Origin: Aquimarina acroporae
GTDB lineage: Bacteria; Bacteroidota; Bacteroidia; Flavobacteriales; Flavobacteriaceae
Reading direction: 5' to 3'
Assembly: GCF_023195925.1 (NCBI RefSeq)
Contig: NZ_JALPRE010000006.1
Location: forward strand, 186,001-250,000
Length of the DNA stretch: 64,000 nt
Shown here: positions 55,448-64,000 of the stretch, in pieces
Position numbering within the stretch: position 1 is the first letter of the stretch
How the letters are laid out: each line of letters begins with the position of its first letter
Notes under the pieces: generated by a model
Seen by the model: the letters and a program-made list of their open reading frames with translations, nothing else
Database searches by the model: none
What the model was told of the DNA's origin: nothing
Position numbers and translations under genes: made by a program

Positions 55448-56704
55448 ATGACATTTCAAAGTAAAATTATGTGGCTCTTATTATTAGGTTCTTTCTTGAC
55501 CCTAGCATCTTGCTCAAATGATGATGATGCCAATGTAATTCCCAATCCCAATACTATAGCAACTACAAGTGAATTAACTACATACTTTGAAGCGCTTAGT
55601 GCTTCTGCAAATGTTCCAGGTTTTTCAGTGACCGTTGTAGAAAATGATGATATTGTTTTTCAAGAGGGGTTTGGTTTTGCAGATGTGGCAAATCAAATTT
55701 TATATACTAATCAGACTCAAAATGGAATAGCATCGATAAGTAAAACATTTGTAGGGGCGGCTACTGCAAAAGCTATTGAACAAGGCTATTTTACTCTGGA
55801 TACACCAATCAACCAAATACTTCCCGTAAAAATTACCAATTTACAAAACCCCGATGCGGTCATTTTGGTGAGACACTTGGTAACGCATACTTCTGGAATT
55901 ATTGATAATCTCGAAAATTATATAGCAGGCAACTATGTTATTCTCCCAAATCAGGATACCAATAGTACAGGAGCAAATGTTTTAGTAAATGGCCTTGGTC
56001 TGGAGATTTCAAATCCAATGCCTTTATCCGATTACCTGGGACAATACTTCTTAGAAGAAGGTGAGTTTTATGGTGAAGATATGTACCTAGATACGATGAC
56101 CGGTAGCACGTGGTCCTATTCGAATGTCGCAACCTCATTGATGGGGTTTGTTATCGAAAACGCAACAGGAGTGCCATTTGATACTTATGTGAAAGAAAAT
56201 ATTCTTCAACCTCTACAAATGAATGTATCTACTTATGATATTCTAGAAGTTGATTTAAATACCATGGCGATACCATATTTAGATATCAATACACCATTAC
56301 CATTTTATGCAAATCATGGTTACCCCGAAGGTAGTTTATACACAAACAATGAGGGCCTTGGTAAGTATGTTTTGGATATGACAAAAGGAATCAAAGGACA
56401 ATCTTCTACGCTTTTTACCCCTTCTTACTATCGACTCTTATTTACCAAACAATTACCTGAGAATATCGTACCTCATAGTTTCGCTGAAAACCACGGCTTA
56501 TTTTGGTATTTAAAAAACGGAATATGGATGCATGGAGGAAATAGCCTGGGGGTGTCTTCTCTTATTGAAATTGCAGATGATGGAAGTTATGGTTTTGTAA
56601 TCTCTAGTAATATGGATGCCACATTTTCAGACAATGAACCTAAATGGGAAGTCTTAAAAAATCAAATAAAGGAGGGAGTGATAGCATTTATTTCAAACAA
56701 TTAA
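55448..56704 (+). CDS. Serine hydrolase of the beta-lactamase family, lipoprotein
   Basis: I chose ATG 55448 (418 residues), which starts a clean lipoprotein signal (FLTLASC, Cys about 22); the ATG at 55391 would add 19 residues with no signal role. SxxK motif SISK lies at about residue 97, YSNVATSL gives YxN near 225, and HGGNSLG near 360 the third motif. It has the same fold as the divergent gene at 54130-55227. The intergenic region 55228-55447 must hold both promoters. It is first in a run of six rightward genes up to 60298. Confidence 0.87.
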   Translation: MTFQSKIMWLLLLGSFLTLASCSNDDDANVIPNPNTIATTSELTTYFEALSASANVPGFSVTVVENDDIVFQEGFGFADVANQILYTNQTQNGIASISKTFVGAATAKAIEQGYFTLDTPINQILPVKITNLQNPDAVILVRHLVTHTSGIIDNLENYIAGNYVILPNQDTNSTGANVLVNGLGLEISNPMPLSDYLGQYFLEEGEFYGEDMYLDTMTGSTWSYSNVATSLMGFVIENATGVPFDTYVKENILQPLQMNVSTYDILEVDLNTMAIPYLDINTPLPFYANHGYPEGSLYTNNEGLGKYVLDMTKGIKGQSSTLFTPSYYRLLFTKQLPENIVPHSFAENHGLFWYLKNGIWMHGGNSLGVSSLIEIADDGSYGFVISSNMDATFSDNEPKWEVLKNQIKEGVIAFISNN

Positions 56705-56724
56705 TCGGTAAAAAGTAGATAGTG

Positions 56725-57594
56725 ATGAGAATTGAAAAAGAAAAAAAGATACTTCTTGCCGGTGGCACAGGATATTTAGGAGGGTACATAGCCAAAGAGA
56801 TAGTTAACAATAATTTGTCGGCTAGGTTTATTACTCGGGATAAGAAAAAAATGCAGGAGTTCGAATCTTCGAGTATTGAAGTAATTGAAGCAGAAGTAAC
56901 CAAACCCGAAACGTTAACAGGGGTTTGCAAAGGTGTGGATGTTGTGATATCTACAGTGGGAATTACTCGTCAAAAAGATGGATTGTCTTATATGGATGTG
57001 GATTATCAGGCCAATGTTAATCTTTTACGAGAAGCGCAGCGTGCTGGAGTGAGAAAGTTTATCTATGTCTCAGCAATTAATGGAGATCTACATCGTCATC
57101 TTAAAATATTTGAAGCCAAAGAAGCTTTTGTCGATGAATTGAAAAAGTCTGGGCTAGATTACACTATCCTACGACCCAATGGTTTTTTCTCAGACATGCG
57201 GGATTTTTTATCAATGGCCAATAAAGGCAGTGTATTTCTATTTGGTAAGGGTAATCAATTGTTAAATCCTATTCATGGGGAGGATCTGGCCCAAATGTGC
57301 CTCAATTTGATAGATAATCCCACCACCGAATGCAGTGTAGGAGGTCCCGATGTTTTAACACACAACGAAATTGCAGAAATGGCTTTTCACGTACTACATA
57401 AAAAGCCCAAAGTGATGCACCTTCCTAACTGGACTAGATTACTGACCCTTTGGTTATTACGAAAACTAACCAAGGAAAGCACCTATGGTCCCATAGAGTT
57501 TTTTCTCACTATGATGGCAGATGACAATGTAGCGATGCGATATGGAACCAGAAGGTTAAAGCAATATTATAAAGAGAATGCATCAATGGTATAA
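56725..57594 (+). CDS. NAD(P)-binding SDR/NmrA-like protein
   Basis: 289 residues starting at the ATG (a GTG sits just before it at 56722). The Rossmann loop ILLAGGTGYLGGYIAKE is at about residues 8-23. The fold follows the atypical-SDR type (NmrA/HIM-like), with YVSAINGD near 108 and LRPNGFF near 145. No clear YxxxK catalytic pair is seen, so it may be a redox sensor or nucleoside-diphosphate-sugar type epimerase relative. It is 20 bases after the serine hydrolase and 18 bases before the DUF983 gene. Confidence 0.85.
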   Translation: MRIEKEKKILLAGGTGYLGGYIAKEIVNNNLSARFITRDKKKMQEFESSSIEVIEAEVTKPETLTGVCKGVDVVISTVGITRQKDGLSYMDVDYQANVNLLREAQRAGVRKFIYVSAINGDLHRHLKIFEAKEAFVDELKKSGLDYTILRPNGFFSDMRDFLSMANKGSVFLFGKGNQLLNPIHGEDLAQMCLNLIDNPTTECSVGGPDVLTHNEIAEMAFHVLHKKPKVMHLPNWTRLLTLWLLRKLTKESTYGPIEFFLTMMADDNVAMRYGTRRLKQYYKENASMV

Positions 57595-57612
57595 CATATA
57601 AAAGAGGAAATC

Positions 57613-57960
57613 ATGATAAACAAGATGATCACCAATAAATGCCCAAACTGTGGTAAAGGAACAATTTATAAAGAGAGAAACATTTATTTCAATTTTAGAA
57701 AACCTAGAATGAAAAAGGAATGTGAACATTGCCATTTTGTTTTCGAAAAAGAACCAGGTTTCTTCTTTGGTGCAATGTACATTAGTTATGCTTTAGGCAT
57801 AACTCAGGCTATATTAACTTTTCTAGTAGGCACCCTTTTTTATGAAACCCTTTTTGATATGCGAATATTGATTTGGATCGCGATCGTATTAGTCCTTTTA
57901 TCTTCCTTTAATATGCGTATGTCAAGAATTATTTGGATTTACATGCTAAGGGGAATTTAA
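57613..57960 (+). CDS. DUF983 membrane protein with zinc ribbon
   Basis: 115 residues. A four-Cys zinc ribbon (NKCPNCGKG and ECEHCHF) is followed by EKEPGFFFGAMYISY, the mark of DUF983, and two hydrophobic spans (about 57-77 and 83-101). The role is unknown in the family. It sits in the middle of a redox gene run, 18 bases after the SDR gene. Confidence 0.88.
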   Translation: MINKMITNKCPNCGKGTIYKERNIYFNFRKPRMKKECEHCHFVFEKEPGFFFGAMYISYALGITQAILTFLVGTLFYETLFDMRILIWIAIVLVLLSSFNMRMSRIIWIYMLRGI

Positions 57961-58010
57961 AATACTATTCAAGAGGAAAGCACGAAAAACAAACCGTATA
58001 AACGAATACA

Positions 58011-58589
58011 ATGAAGAAAGTTTTAATTATAAACGGACATCCGGATAAAGAAAGCTTCAATTGGGCCTTGGCAGAACATTATAGAAAAGGAGCTGTCATG
58101 GCCGACGCCGATGTAGAAACTATTAATTTGATTGATTTAAATTTTGATCCCATTTTAAAATATGGCTACCGAATACCACACCCTTTAGAATCAGATTTAG
58201 AAACTGCCATAGAAAAAATCAAAGATGCAGAACATCTAGTATGGGTTTTTCCGATGTGGTGGTATGGCATACCAGCTTTGCTTAAAGGATTTATAGATAG
58301 AACGTTTTTACCAGGAGTTACTTTTAAATATCAAGAAGGAAAACTTTTTCCAGAAAAACTTCTAAAAGGAAAAACAGCGCGAATTATAGTAACGTCAGAT
58401 ACTGTAAGCTGGTATAATAGCTTAGTAATGAAAAATCCAGTTATCAATCAGTTTAAAAAAGGCGTACTAGAGTTTTGTGGTGTGAAACCTGTTAAAACTA
58501 CCTATATGGCACCGGTAAAAAGTTCAACACAAAAGCAACGAGAAAAATGGCTGTTGGCAGTAAATAAATTAGGAGAACAATTAAAATAA
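58011..58589 (+). CDS. NAD(P)H:quinone oxidoreductase-like flavoprotein
   Basis: 192 residues, flavodoxin_2 fold of the NQO1/KefF/MdaB type. INGHPDKESFNWALAEHY forms the FMN/FAD phosphate loop and FPMWWYGIPALLKGFIDR the flavin-side motif. Such enzymes carry out two-electron reduction of quinones. It is followed after 27 bases by another flavin-dependent reductase gene. Confidence 0.88.
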   Translation: MKKVLIINGHPDKESFNWALAEHYRKGAVMADADVETINLIDLNFDPILKYGYRIPHPLESDLETAIEKIKDAEHLVWVFPMWWYGIPALLKGFIDRTFLPGVTFKYQEGKLFPEKLLKGKTARIIVTSDTVSWYNSLVMKNPVINQFKKGVLEFCGVKPVKTTYMAPVKSSTQKQREKWLLAVNKLGEQLK

Positions 58590-58616
58590 ATATGTATTAA
58601 CAATAAAAAAATAGCT

Positions 58617-59573
58617 ATGAAAAAGATTTTAGCATTTACAGGAAGTAATCATCCAGAGTCTATAAATGAGAAATTAGTGCAATCATTAATCAATAGATTC
58701 CAAGAACATGATATACGATTTATAGATCTTAAAAAATTTGATGTCCCTATTTATAGTGCAGCTATTCATGAAGCGGGTATACCACAACCAATTCTCGAAC
58801 TTTTCGAAATTTTTAAAGAAAGTGAAGGGTTTATTCTCTCATCCCCAGAGCATAATGGGCTTCCGTCGGCGTTTTTAAAAAATATTATAGACTGGCTGTC
58901 TGTTATTAAACAACGTTTTTTTGATAGCAAACCGGTGTTGTTGCTTAGTACTTCACCTGGGGCTACCGGGGCAAGCACACATTTAGGTATTTTGACCAAA
59001 CTGGTACCTTTATGGGGTGGCCTATTAAAATCGACCTATTCTCTAGGTAGTTTCCAAGACAATTTTGATGAAGAAAAAATGATCATCTCAAATGCAGAAG
59101 AACTTCAAAAATTAGATCGAGCCTTTCAGATTTTTAATAAAGAAGGAGAAAATATAATAAAGAGTAATGTAGATGTCGTGCAAGGATATTTTAACGCTTT
59201 TCAACATGGAGATATAGAGGGTATATTGAATAGTTTTCATCCAGATTGCTACATTGTGAGTGTAAAAGAAGAAGAAAGACCTACTGAACAATTACATGGA
59301 GTTTATAGAACCCGAGAAGACGCAAAACAGTTTCTGAAAAATATCAGCTCTTTATTTGAAACCAAAGAGTTTTTGGTTCAGCAAGTAGTAGAGGCGCAAG
59401 GTAATCTGGTAGTAGCTAAGGGAACATTTTCTCATTTAGTAAAAAGTACCGGAAAATTATTTAATAGCAACTGGGTGCAACTTTGTATTATTGAAGATGA
59501 AATGATTAAAGAGTATCGTTTTTATGAGGACTCTGCCGCACTTATTGAAGCGTCTAATATACAATATGCATAA
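58617..59573 (+). CDS. NADPH-dependent FMN reductase fused to an NTF2/SnoaL-like domain
   Basis: 318 residues in two parts. Residues 1-175 are an NADPH-dependent FMN reductase (AFTGSNHPESINEKL loop, SPEHNGLPSAFLKNIIDWLS). Residues about 185-315 are an NTF2-like domain (VVQGYFNAFQHGDIEGILNSF). Ordinary FMN reductases of this family have only the first part (about 180 residues), so the second is an added binding or sensing unit. The same NTF2-like fold ends the ECF41 sigma factor at 43675. The next gene begins two bases after its stop. Confidence 0.85.
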   Translation: MKKILAFTGSNHPESINEKLVQSLINRFQEHDIRFIDLKKFDVPIYSAAIHEAGIPQPILELFEIFKESEGFILSSPEHNGLPSAFLKNIIDWLSVIKQRFFDSKPVLLLSTSPGATGASTHLGILTKLVPLWGGLLKSTYSLGSFQDNFDEEKMIISNAEELQKLDRAFQIFNKEGENIIKSNVDVVQGYFNAFQHGDIEGILNSFHPDCYIVSVKEEERPTEQLHGVYRTREDAKQFLKNISSLFETKEFLVQQVVEAQGNLVVAKGTFSHLVKSTGKLFNSNWVQLCIIEDEMIKEYRFYEDSAALIEASNIQYA

Positions 59574-59575
59574 TT

Positions 59576-60298
59576 ATGCAAGAAAGTAACGCAATACAAC
59601 ACCAATTTGAGTTTTGGGAGTACCTGGGGCAGGTAGGGGGATATCTACATCATAATGATGCATATCTGTTTCTTGCTCCCAAAAATGCTACCTGGCCTTC
59701 CAAAACTTTTGGTCTAAATGAGGATAAAATCGATTTTGAACAGCTTAAAATTGATGTCAAGAAAGGAACTATACCAGGCTCTATTGCTCTTCAGCAAAAT
59801 AACGAACTTGAGAATAAATTATTGAAACATGGTTTTAAGAAAACATCTACTGTAGAGGGAATGGTGTTGCATATAGATGGTTATTCATGTTTAGATGAGT
59901 ATGATGACGATATTATTGAAGTTACAACTATAAAAGAAGTAGATGCATTTGCCAAAATTTCTTCTAAAGCCTTTGGATATACTATATACAGTAGTACCCT
60001 GGAGCCATTGTTACGTGGCGATAAGGTGAAGTTATATATTGGTAAATATCAGGGTAATTATGTTAGCTGCGGAATTGTATTTAAAGATCATTATGGAAAT
60101 TCTGGATTACACATGATAGGGGCACTCCCAGAGTTTCGTGGGCTTGGTCTTGGTAAAATCATGACCAAACATTTACTTTCGAGAGCGATTAGAAATAAAA
60201 GTAAAAAGGTATATCTGGTTGCATCTAAATTAGGAACACCTATCTATGATAAGCTTGGTTTTCAAAACCAGGGATATTTACAATCATATACCGTTTAA
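59576..60298 (+). CDS. GNAT-family acetyltransferase with N-terminal extension
   Basis: 240 residues. The C-terminal GNAT part (about 115-235) contains EFRGLGLGKIMTKHLL, the acetyl-CoA loop, and the preceding 110 residues form an extra domain (SNAIQHQFEFWEYLGQVGGY) also seen in two-part GNAT proteins. Its start lies two bases after the FMN-reductase fusion. It converges on the AraC gene at 60418, and the gap shows no strong terminator. Substrate unknown. Confidence 0.85.
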   Translation: MQESNAIQHQFEFWEYLGQVGGYLHHNDAYLFLAPKNATWPSKTFGLNEDKIDFEQLKIDVKKGTIPGSIALQQNNELENKLLKHGFKKTSTVEGMVLHIDGYSCLDEYDDDIIEVTTIKEVDAFAKISSKAFGYTIYSSTLEPLLRGDKVKLYIGKYQGNYVSCGIVFKDHYGNSGLHMIGALPEFRGLGLGKIMTKHLLSRAIRNKSKKVYLVASKLGTPIYDKLGFQNQGYLQSYTV

Positions 60299-60417
60299 TA
60301 CAACTATTATGAAGTATGTATTTTATCTAGAAGGTCGGTTTTATTTTTAAAACTAAACTCAAAAAAAAGAAATAGAAACCACTAATCCTTAGGTTTTAGT
60401 AAGGTTAATATAGAAAA

Positions 60418-61344
60418 TCAATTCGTATGAGTCTGAATATACTCTTTTGGACTCATGCCCACTTTCTTTTTAAACACTCTGGTAAAATACTGTGGATATT
60501 CAAACCCTAATTTATAAGCGGTTTCAGATATAGATAAGTTAGGGTTTAGCAGCATACTTTTCGCTTCTTCTACCAAGAATAAATTGATTTGATCGATTGC
60601 TGTTTTCCCAGTTTCTGCCTTAATGGTATCGCTCATATATCGATGACTTACGTTTAATTGTGCAGCCATCCAATCTACCGTTGGGATTCCTTCTTCTGCA
60701 AATAGATTTTGTTCAAAATATGTATTTAAAATCTCCTTGAATTTTGTAATTAAAATCTTGTTGTCATCGGTTCTATCAAGAAATTGTCTCTTGTAAAACC
60801 GATCTGCATATTTTAATAAGGTATCTAACTGCGAAATAATGATTTCTTTACTAAATTCATCTTGATTGTTGTAATATTCAATAGTGATATTCTTGAAAAT
60901 ATCTTTTATGATTTGCTCTTCTTTAGGAGATAAATGAAGCGCTTCATTCACATGGTAATTAAAGAAATTATATTTTTTTATCTTTTGATAGATCTCAGAA
61001 CTTTGAACATAATCTTTGTGAAAAGCAATATGATAACTCTCAGAGCTAAGTACTACATCTTTAAAGCTTAGTTTTTGATTGGGGGCCGTAAATAAAAGTG
61101 TACCATTTGTACAGTCATATTTTGTTCGCCCATAAGTAATTTCTCCTGAAAGAATTTTTTTGAAGCCTATGGCATAAAAGTCACAACTGAGTTCTAAGGG
61201 TTCATCAAATGAATGAGTATCACAGTTTTCTTCTTCACCTTCTTTCAGGGCTGTATGCAATACACTTAATAATGGGTTCTGAGGCTCTGGTAACTCAAAG
61301 TGTTTATGATATTCTGTAATATTTTTGAAATTAAAACTAGGCAT
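60418..61344 (-). CDS. AraC-family transcriptional regulator
   Basis: 308 residues. The N-terminal part (about 30-150) is a cupin-like effector domain; the C-terminal part (about 205-305) has two HTH motifs: VDWMAAQLNVSHRYMSDTIK and SISETAYKLGFEYPQYFTRVFKKKVGMSPKEY. It lies 38 bases behind the MBL-fold gene on the same strand and probably shares its transcript. Likely controls that gene or the redox run that ends opposite to it. Confidence 0.93.
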   Translation of the reverse strand: MPSFNFKNITEYHKHFELPEPQNPLLSVLHTALKEGEEENCDTHSFDEPLELSCDFYAIGFKKILSGEITYGRTKYDCTNGTLLFTAPNQKLSFKDVVLSSESYHIAFHKDYVQSSEIYQKIKKYNFFNYHVNEALHLSPKEEQIIKDIFKNITIEYYNNQDEFSKEIIISQLDTLLKYADRFYKRQFLDRTDDNKILITKFKEILNTYFEQNLFAEEGIPTVDWMAAQLNVSHRYMSDTIKAETGKTAIDQINLFLVEEAKSMLLNPNLSISETAYKLGFEYPQYFTRVFKKKVGMSPKEYIQTHTN

Positions 61345-61382
61345 TGTAAGTATAGTATAGGCTATTAAAATTACAATTTATT

Positions 61383-62519
61383 TTAGTAATTCTCCCACCA
61401 TTTATCCTGGTGAGTCTCTGTGTCATCTATAAGTGTTGATTCTCCTATTTCGGGAGTAATTAGTGGTATACCTAATTCGTCAGCTTTTTTGCTTACACGT
61501 TCTATTGGGTCGGTCCAGGAATGCTGTGCCAATTTGAAAGCGCCCCAATGAATAGGCATTATTTTTTTTGCTTTAACATCTTGACCTGCTTGAGCCGTTT
61601 CTTCAGGAAACATATGAATCTCAGACCATAGCTCATTGTACTGCCCGCACTCGATCATTGCAAAATCAAAAGGACCATGTTTATCCCCAATTTCTTTAAA
61701 ATGTGATGCATACCCACTGTCTCCGCTAAAGAATATTTTCTCATCATTCGATTGAATAATCCAAGAGCACCAAAGAGTATGATCTCGATCAGATAATCCT
61801 CGACCAGAAAAATGTTGAGCTGGCGTGCTTATAAAAGTTAAGTCTTTAAATGTAGTTTGTTGCCACCAATCTAACTCCATAATCTTTTCCTTGGGAACTC
61901 CCCATTCTTGCAAATGAACTCCTACTCCCAATGGAGTAAAAAACATACTCACCTTATCCTTTAACTTCAGAATAGATTCATAATCTAAATGATCATAATG
62001 ATCATGAGAAATAACTACAGCATCTATTTTAGGTAATTTTTCAATTTCGATAGGAAGTTCTTTATTAAATCGTTTTCCTCCCAAAAGTGGGTGTGGAGCA
62101 GGTACTTCACTTAACATAGGATCAATAATGATATTCTTACCGTTCATTTGTAATAAAAAAGCTGAATGCCCAAACCAAATAAATCTTGTTTTTGAATGAT
62201 AATTGGCAATATTGACAGAGTCAATTTTTTGAATTTCGATGGGAGACTTTGGCCTGGCATTGGGAATGCTCTTGAGCATACCCCCAATGGCTTTTAACAT
62301 GTTTCCCATGCTCATTTCAGAAGTTACACCGCCAATGTTTATGAATTTTCCTTCTTTATGATTCTCAGATTGTGCATATTCTATGAGTTGCTCTTTTGAT
62401 ACCTTTCCTCCAAATTGAGGACTGAAATTCACAAACAGTGTTCCGGTTATGACAAGTGCTCCAATAATAATTCCTATAGCTAACAACATTCTTTTTATGA
62501 TTTTTCGTATTCTTTTCAT
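61383..62519 (-). CDS. MBL-fold metallohydrolase (NAPE-PLD/UlaG-like), membrane-anchored
   Basis: 378 residues. One N-terminal span (about 10-32) is followed by a metallo-beta-lactamase domain. FIWFGHSAFLLQMNGKNIII starts the fold, SHDHYDHLD holds the HxHxDH zinc ligands, and PAQHFSGRG, FFSGDSGY and MPIHWGAFKL supply the others. This form resembles N-acylphosphatidylethanolamine phospholipase D-like hydrolases. The natural substrate is unknown. It is the first gene of a two-gene leftward unit with the AraC regulator. Confidence 0.9.
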   Translation of the reverse strand: MKRIRKIIKRMLLAIGIIIGALVITGTLFVNFSPQFGGKVSKEQLIEYAQSENHKEGKFINIGGVTSEMSMGNMLKAIGGMLKSIPNARPKSPIEIQKIDSVNIANYHSKTRFIWFGHSAFLLQMNGKNIIIDPMLSEVPAPHPLLGGKRFNKELPIEIEKLPKIDAVVISHDHYDHLDYESILKLKDKVSMFFTPLGVGVHLQEWGVPKEKIMELDWWQQTTFKDLTFISTPAQHFSGRGLSDRDHTLWCSWIIQSNDEKIFFSGDSGYASHFKEIGDKHGPFDFAMIECGQYNELWSEIHMFPEETAQAGQDVKAKKIMPIHWGAFKLAQHSWTDPIERVSKKADELGIPLITPEIGESTLIDDTETHQDKWWENY

Positions 62520-62725
62520 TATTCGTTTAAAATAGAAAAATGATATAATTAAATCATTTTATTCTGATTATTTGAGTACAAAGGTATATCAGATATAAGA
62601 TTAACAACTTACACATTTTCGTAGAAGACGTATACATTTTGGTTAAAAGAAAAAAAACCAGTACCTATCGCCATGGATTTTTTATAAAGCATTCCTTTTG
62701 ATTGATAAGAATATAAGTTTTGTTA

Positions 62726-62871
62726 TTAGTTTTTATGCTCTAACTCGATTTTTTCAATCACTTGTTTTGCGTTACTGTTTTCGGGATTAATAAGAATAGA
62801 TTTTTTGTAATTTTTCAAAGCAAGTTCTGTATTGTTCATTTTTAAATAACACTCTCCAAGAATAGTAAAAA
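62726..62871 (-). pseudogene. Remnant of a TPR-containing protein (C-terminal end)
   Basis: In one minus-strand frame the DNA reads TILGECYLKMNNTELALKNY and continues into an INPENSNAKQ stretch before a stop at 62726-62728. This is a typical TPR helix pair, as found at the C-terminus of some serine hydrolases. No start codon, signal or upstream domain is left. It runs directly into the AraC-regulator fragment to the right, in a different frame. Confidence 0.6.
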
Positions 62872-63029
62872 TAAGCACTAACATCTATAGCTCTTATAAT
62901 AAGGTATAAAGCTAGAAAGGTATTTCCTATTTTATTTTTAGAATTTACGGTGAAAAGAAAAAAAGCTAAAAGGAACGAAATGAATACGATTAAAAAACTG
63001 GTTATTTGAAGTAAAGACTCACTATTCAT
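62872..63029 (-). pseudogene. Remnant of a membrane-bound AraC-type regulator (N-terminal end)
   Basis: From ATG 63029 the first roughly 50 codons give two hydrophobic helices with TVNSKNKIGNTFLALYLIIR, the usual opening of flavobacterial regulators that join 7 membrane spans to an AraC HTH. After about base 62872 the homology stops and a frame-shifted TPR segment follows. The frame itself stays open to 62787. The remaining spans and the HTH are missing. The junction is estimated from protein similarity only. Confidence 0.6.
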
Positions 63030-63161
63030 TTCTTATAACTAATATTTATTTTTAGAATGAACAATTGCATGAACTGCTTTCGATAAATATAAACAAGGCT
63101 TAGACGAATATATATTTTGTTTTCTGAATATAAAAGGAAAGTAGGGACATCCATTAAAAAT

Positions 63162-63257
63162 TTAATCAGAGAGCTTGTTTTTCAATAATTTATACCCACA
63201 TCCGCCGTTTGTAAATACTATTGTACAAAGTGTTAATAGTCCTATTTTTGTTTTCAT
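63162..63257 (-). CDS. Short lipoprotein-like frame (31 residues)
   Basis: ATG 63257 to TAA 63162 encodes MKTKIGLLTLCTIVFTNGGC and then 11 mostly polar residues. The first 20 look like a lipoprotein signal ending in a lipobox-like TNGGC. It may be a tiny lipoprotein, the surviving beginning of a deleted lipoprotein gene, or chance. It lies in the debris region, which favours a remnant. Confidence 0.3.
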   Translation of the reverse strand: MKTKIGLLTLCTIVFTNGGCGYKLLKNKLSD

Positions 63258-63670
63258 ATGAATTGCTTAGTGATAATACTTCATTATTATTTTTTAAGTG
63301 AAGTCAAGAGTATTGAGAGTTGAAACATGTACGGTTTCCTAAAAGTCTAACTCTGTTCATTACTTATTCATAACCTTATGGAGGTAAAAGTATTTGCATT
63401 GATACTGTTAAAACATAAATTATATATTAGAGAGGTTCTGAAACCATATAATTAGACAAATTAGAACATTTTTATACTGGATAAACGTACTTGGAGTAAT
63501 GTTTAATGAAGATAAATAATTACTTCGCTGTAACAAGGCACATATAATACAGTTTATTATATTCAAGAATCCTATTTGATCATATAAAAAATAGCTTTGT
63601 TCTTACAAGAAGAAAATTTTAATAATATTAGTTTCTAGCAAATTGGATAAAACATTATTAGACTTTGCAA

Positions 63671-64000
63671 TGATTGCAAGTGTTGTTATTGGATATTTTA
63701 TTAGTGTCTCACTAATAACGACATCTTTTTATAAAAGCAGGGCAAATAACTATCTATCTCTAACTATATTCTTACTATCTAGTATAACCTTTTTAGAATG
63801 GCAAAGCACTAAAACACATAATATTGTATTTGTAATTCTCGGGAATTTAAGGTTTGATGCTTTGTTTGCAGCTACTTTATTGACTTATTTTTTAATTCAA
63901 ATCAAGCATTCCTTCTTTGATAGTAATTGGCACAAATGGATGTATCTTCCATTTTCAGTGTTTATCATTATAGAAATCCCTGTATTTCTTTTAAACCTTT
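63671..64000 (+). CDS. Membrane protein, N-terminal part (cut by window edge), possibly an AraC-type membrane regulator
   Basis: From ATG 63671 the frame stays open to the last base (110 codons). A TTG at 63644 in the same frame is an alternative start. It shows at least three to four hydrophobic helices (about 1-18, 26-42, 50-75, 92-110) with short loops (FYKSRANNYLSLTIFLLSS). That layout matches the seven-span half of membrane-anchored AraC regulators, like the fragment at 62872-63029, but the DNA-binding end would lie outside the window. Confidence 0.6.

Larger units (their letters stand above)
62520..63670. other. Gene-poor region of about 1.15 kb with gene fragments
   Basis: This stretch separates the MBL gene from the partial gene at the right end. 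It holds a chimeric pseudogene (62726-63029), a short lipoprotein-like frame (63162-63257), and 414 bases (63258-63670) in which I see no gene, repeat or hairpin. The debris-like content suggests deletion events at this site. Confidence 0.6.

Noticed and set aside
54130..56704. Pair of antibiotic-resistance beta-lactamases
   Set aside because: The SxxK/YxN pattern is shared by many esterases and peptidases; lipoprotein anchoring and context give no support for resistance.
63258..63670. Possible small genes or RNA in the right-hand gap
   Set aside because: Only short frames without signal, span or homology, and no stable hairpin followed by a T-run.

Overview
The window is low-GC DNA that most likely comes from a marine flavobacterium (Bacteroidota, Flavobacteriaceae, for example an Aquimarina or Zobellia relative; the genus is a guess). 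The grounds are a SusC/SusD pair, a hybrid two-component sensor, many lipoproteins with a Cys lipobox, a type IX secretion C-terminal domain on the GH8 enzyme, Bacteroidota-style -7 boxes (TAnnTTTG) and few Shine-Dalgarno sequences. No rRNA, tRNA, CRISPR array or insertion sequence was seen.

Positions 1-42,829 are one large xylan-utilisation locus that probably continues off the left edge. In order it holds a GH26 enzyme (cut by the edge), a membrane sensor with a LuxR-type DNA-binding end, a secreted GH8 with xylan-binding modules, a GH11 xylanase lipoprotein, an FGE-like lipoprotein without catalytic cysteines, a LacI-type repressor, an operon of sodium symporter, DUF5060 hydrolase-like protein and hybrid two-component sensor, then GH3, SusC and SusD. 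After a terminator come two paralogous FG-GAP/UnbV lipoproteins and a secreted isomerase-like TIM barrel, then a lipoprotein with two near-identical CBM-like modules, two GH10 xylanases, a GH43 and a GH16. Read together: surface lipoproteins and secreted enzymes cut xylan, SusC/SusD import oligosaccharides, GH3, GH43 and GH10 finish the job in or near the periplasm, and the symporter takes up sugar. GH26 next to GH10/GH11/GH8 fits a mixed beta-1,3/1,4-xylan of red algae, but this is inference.

Short DNA signals tie the locus together. A 16-bp palindrome occurs in opposite orientation before GH8 and GH11. A roughly 40-bp element occurs twice before the symporter operon and, in split form, before GH3. 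A 33-residue single-span membrane peptide lies just before GH3.

Positions 42,886-47,033 look like a stress/redox unit run by an ECF41-type sigma factor. Two matching promoter-like sequences (GTCACA, 17 bases, GTC) lie before its membrane-protein/sigma pair and before the azoreductase-cupin pair. A Crp-like regulator and an AhpD-like protein follow.

Positions 47,128-62,519 are mixed chromosomal genes: Lrp regulator, DinB-fold protein, DUF5916 outer-membrane protein, acetyltransferases, a TolB-like/TPR/AraC regulator, two serine hydrolases, a six-gene redox cluster, an AraC regulator and an MBL-fold hydrolase. Positions 62,520-63,670 are gene-poor and hold a chimeric pseudogene. The window ends inside another membrane protein.
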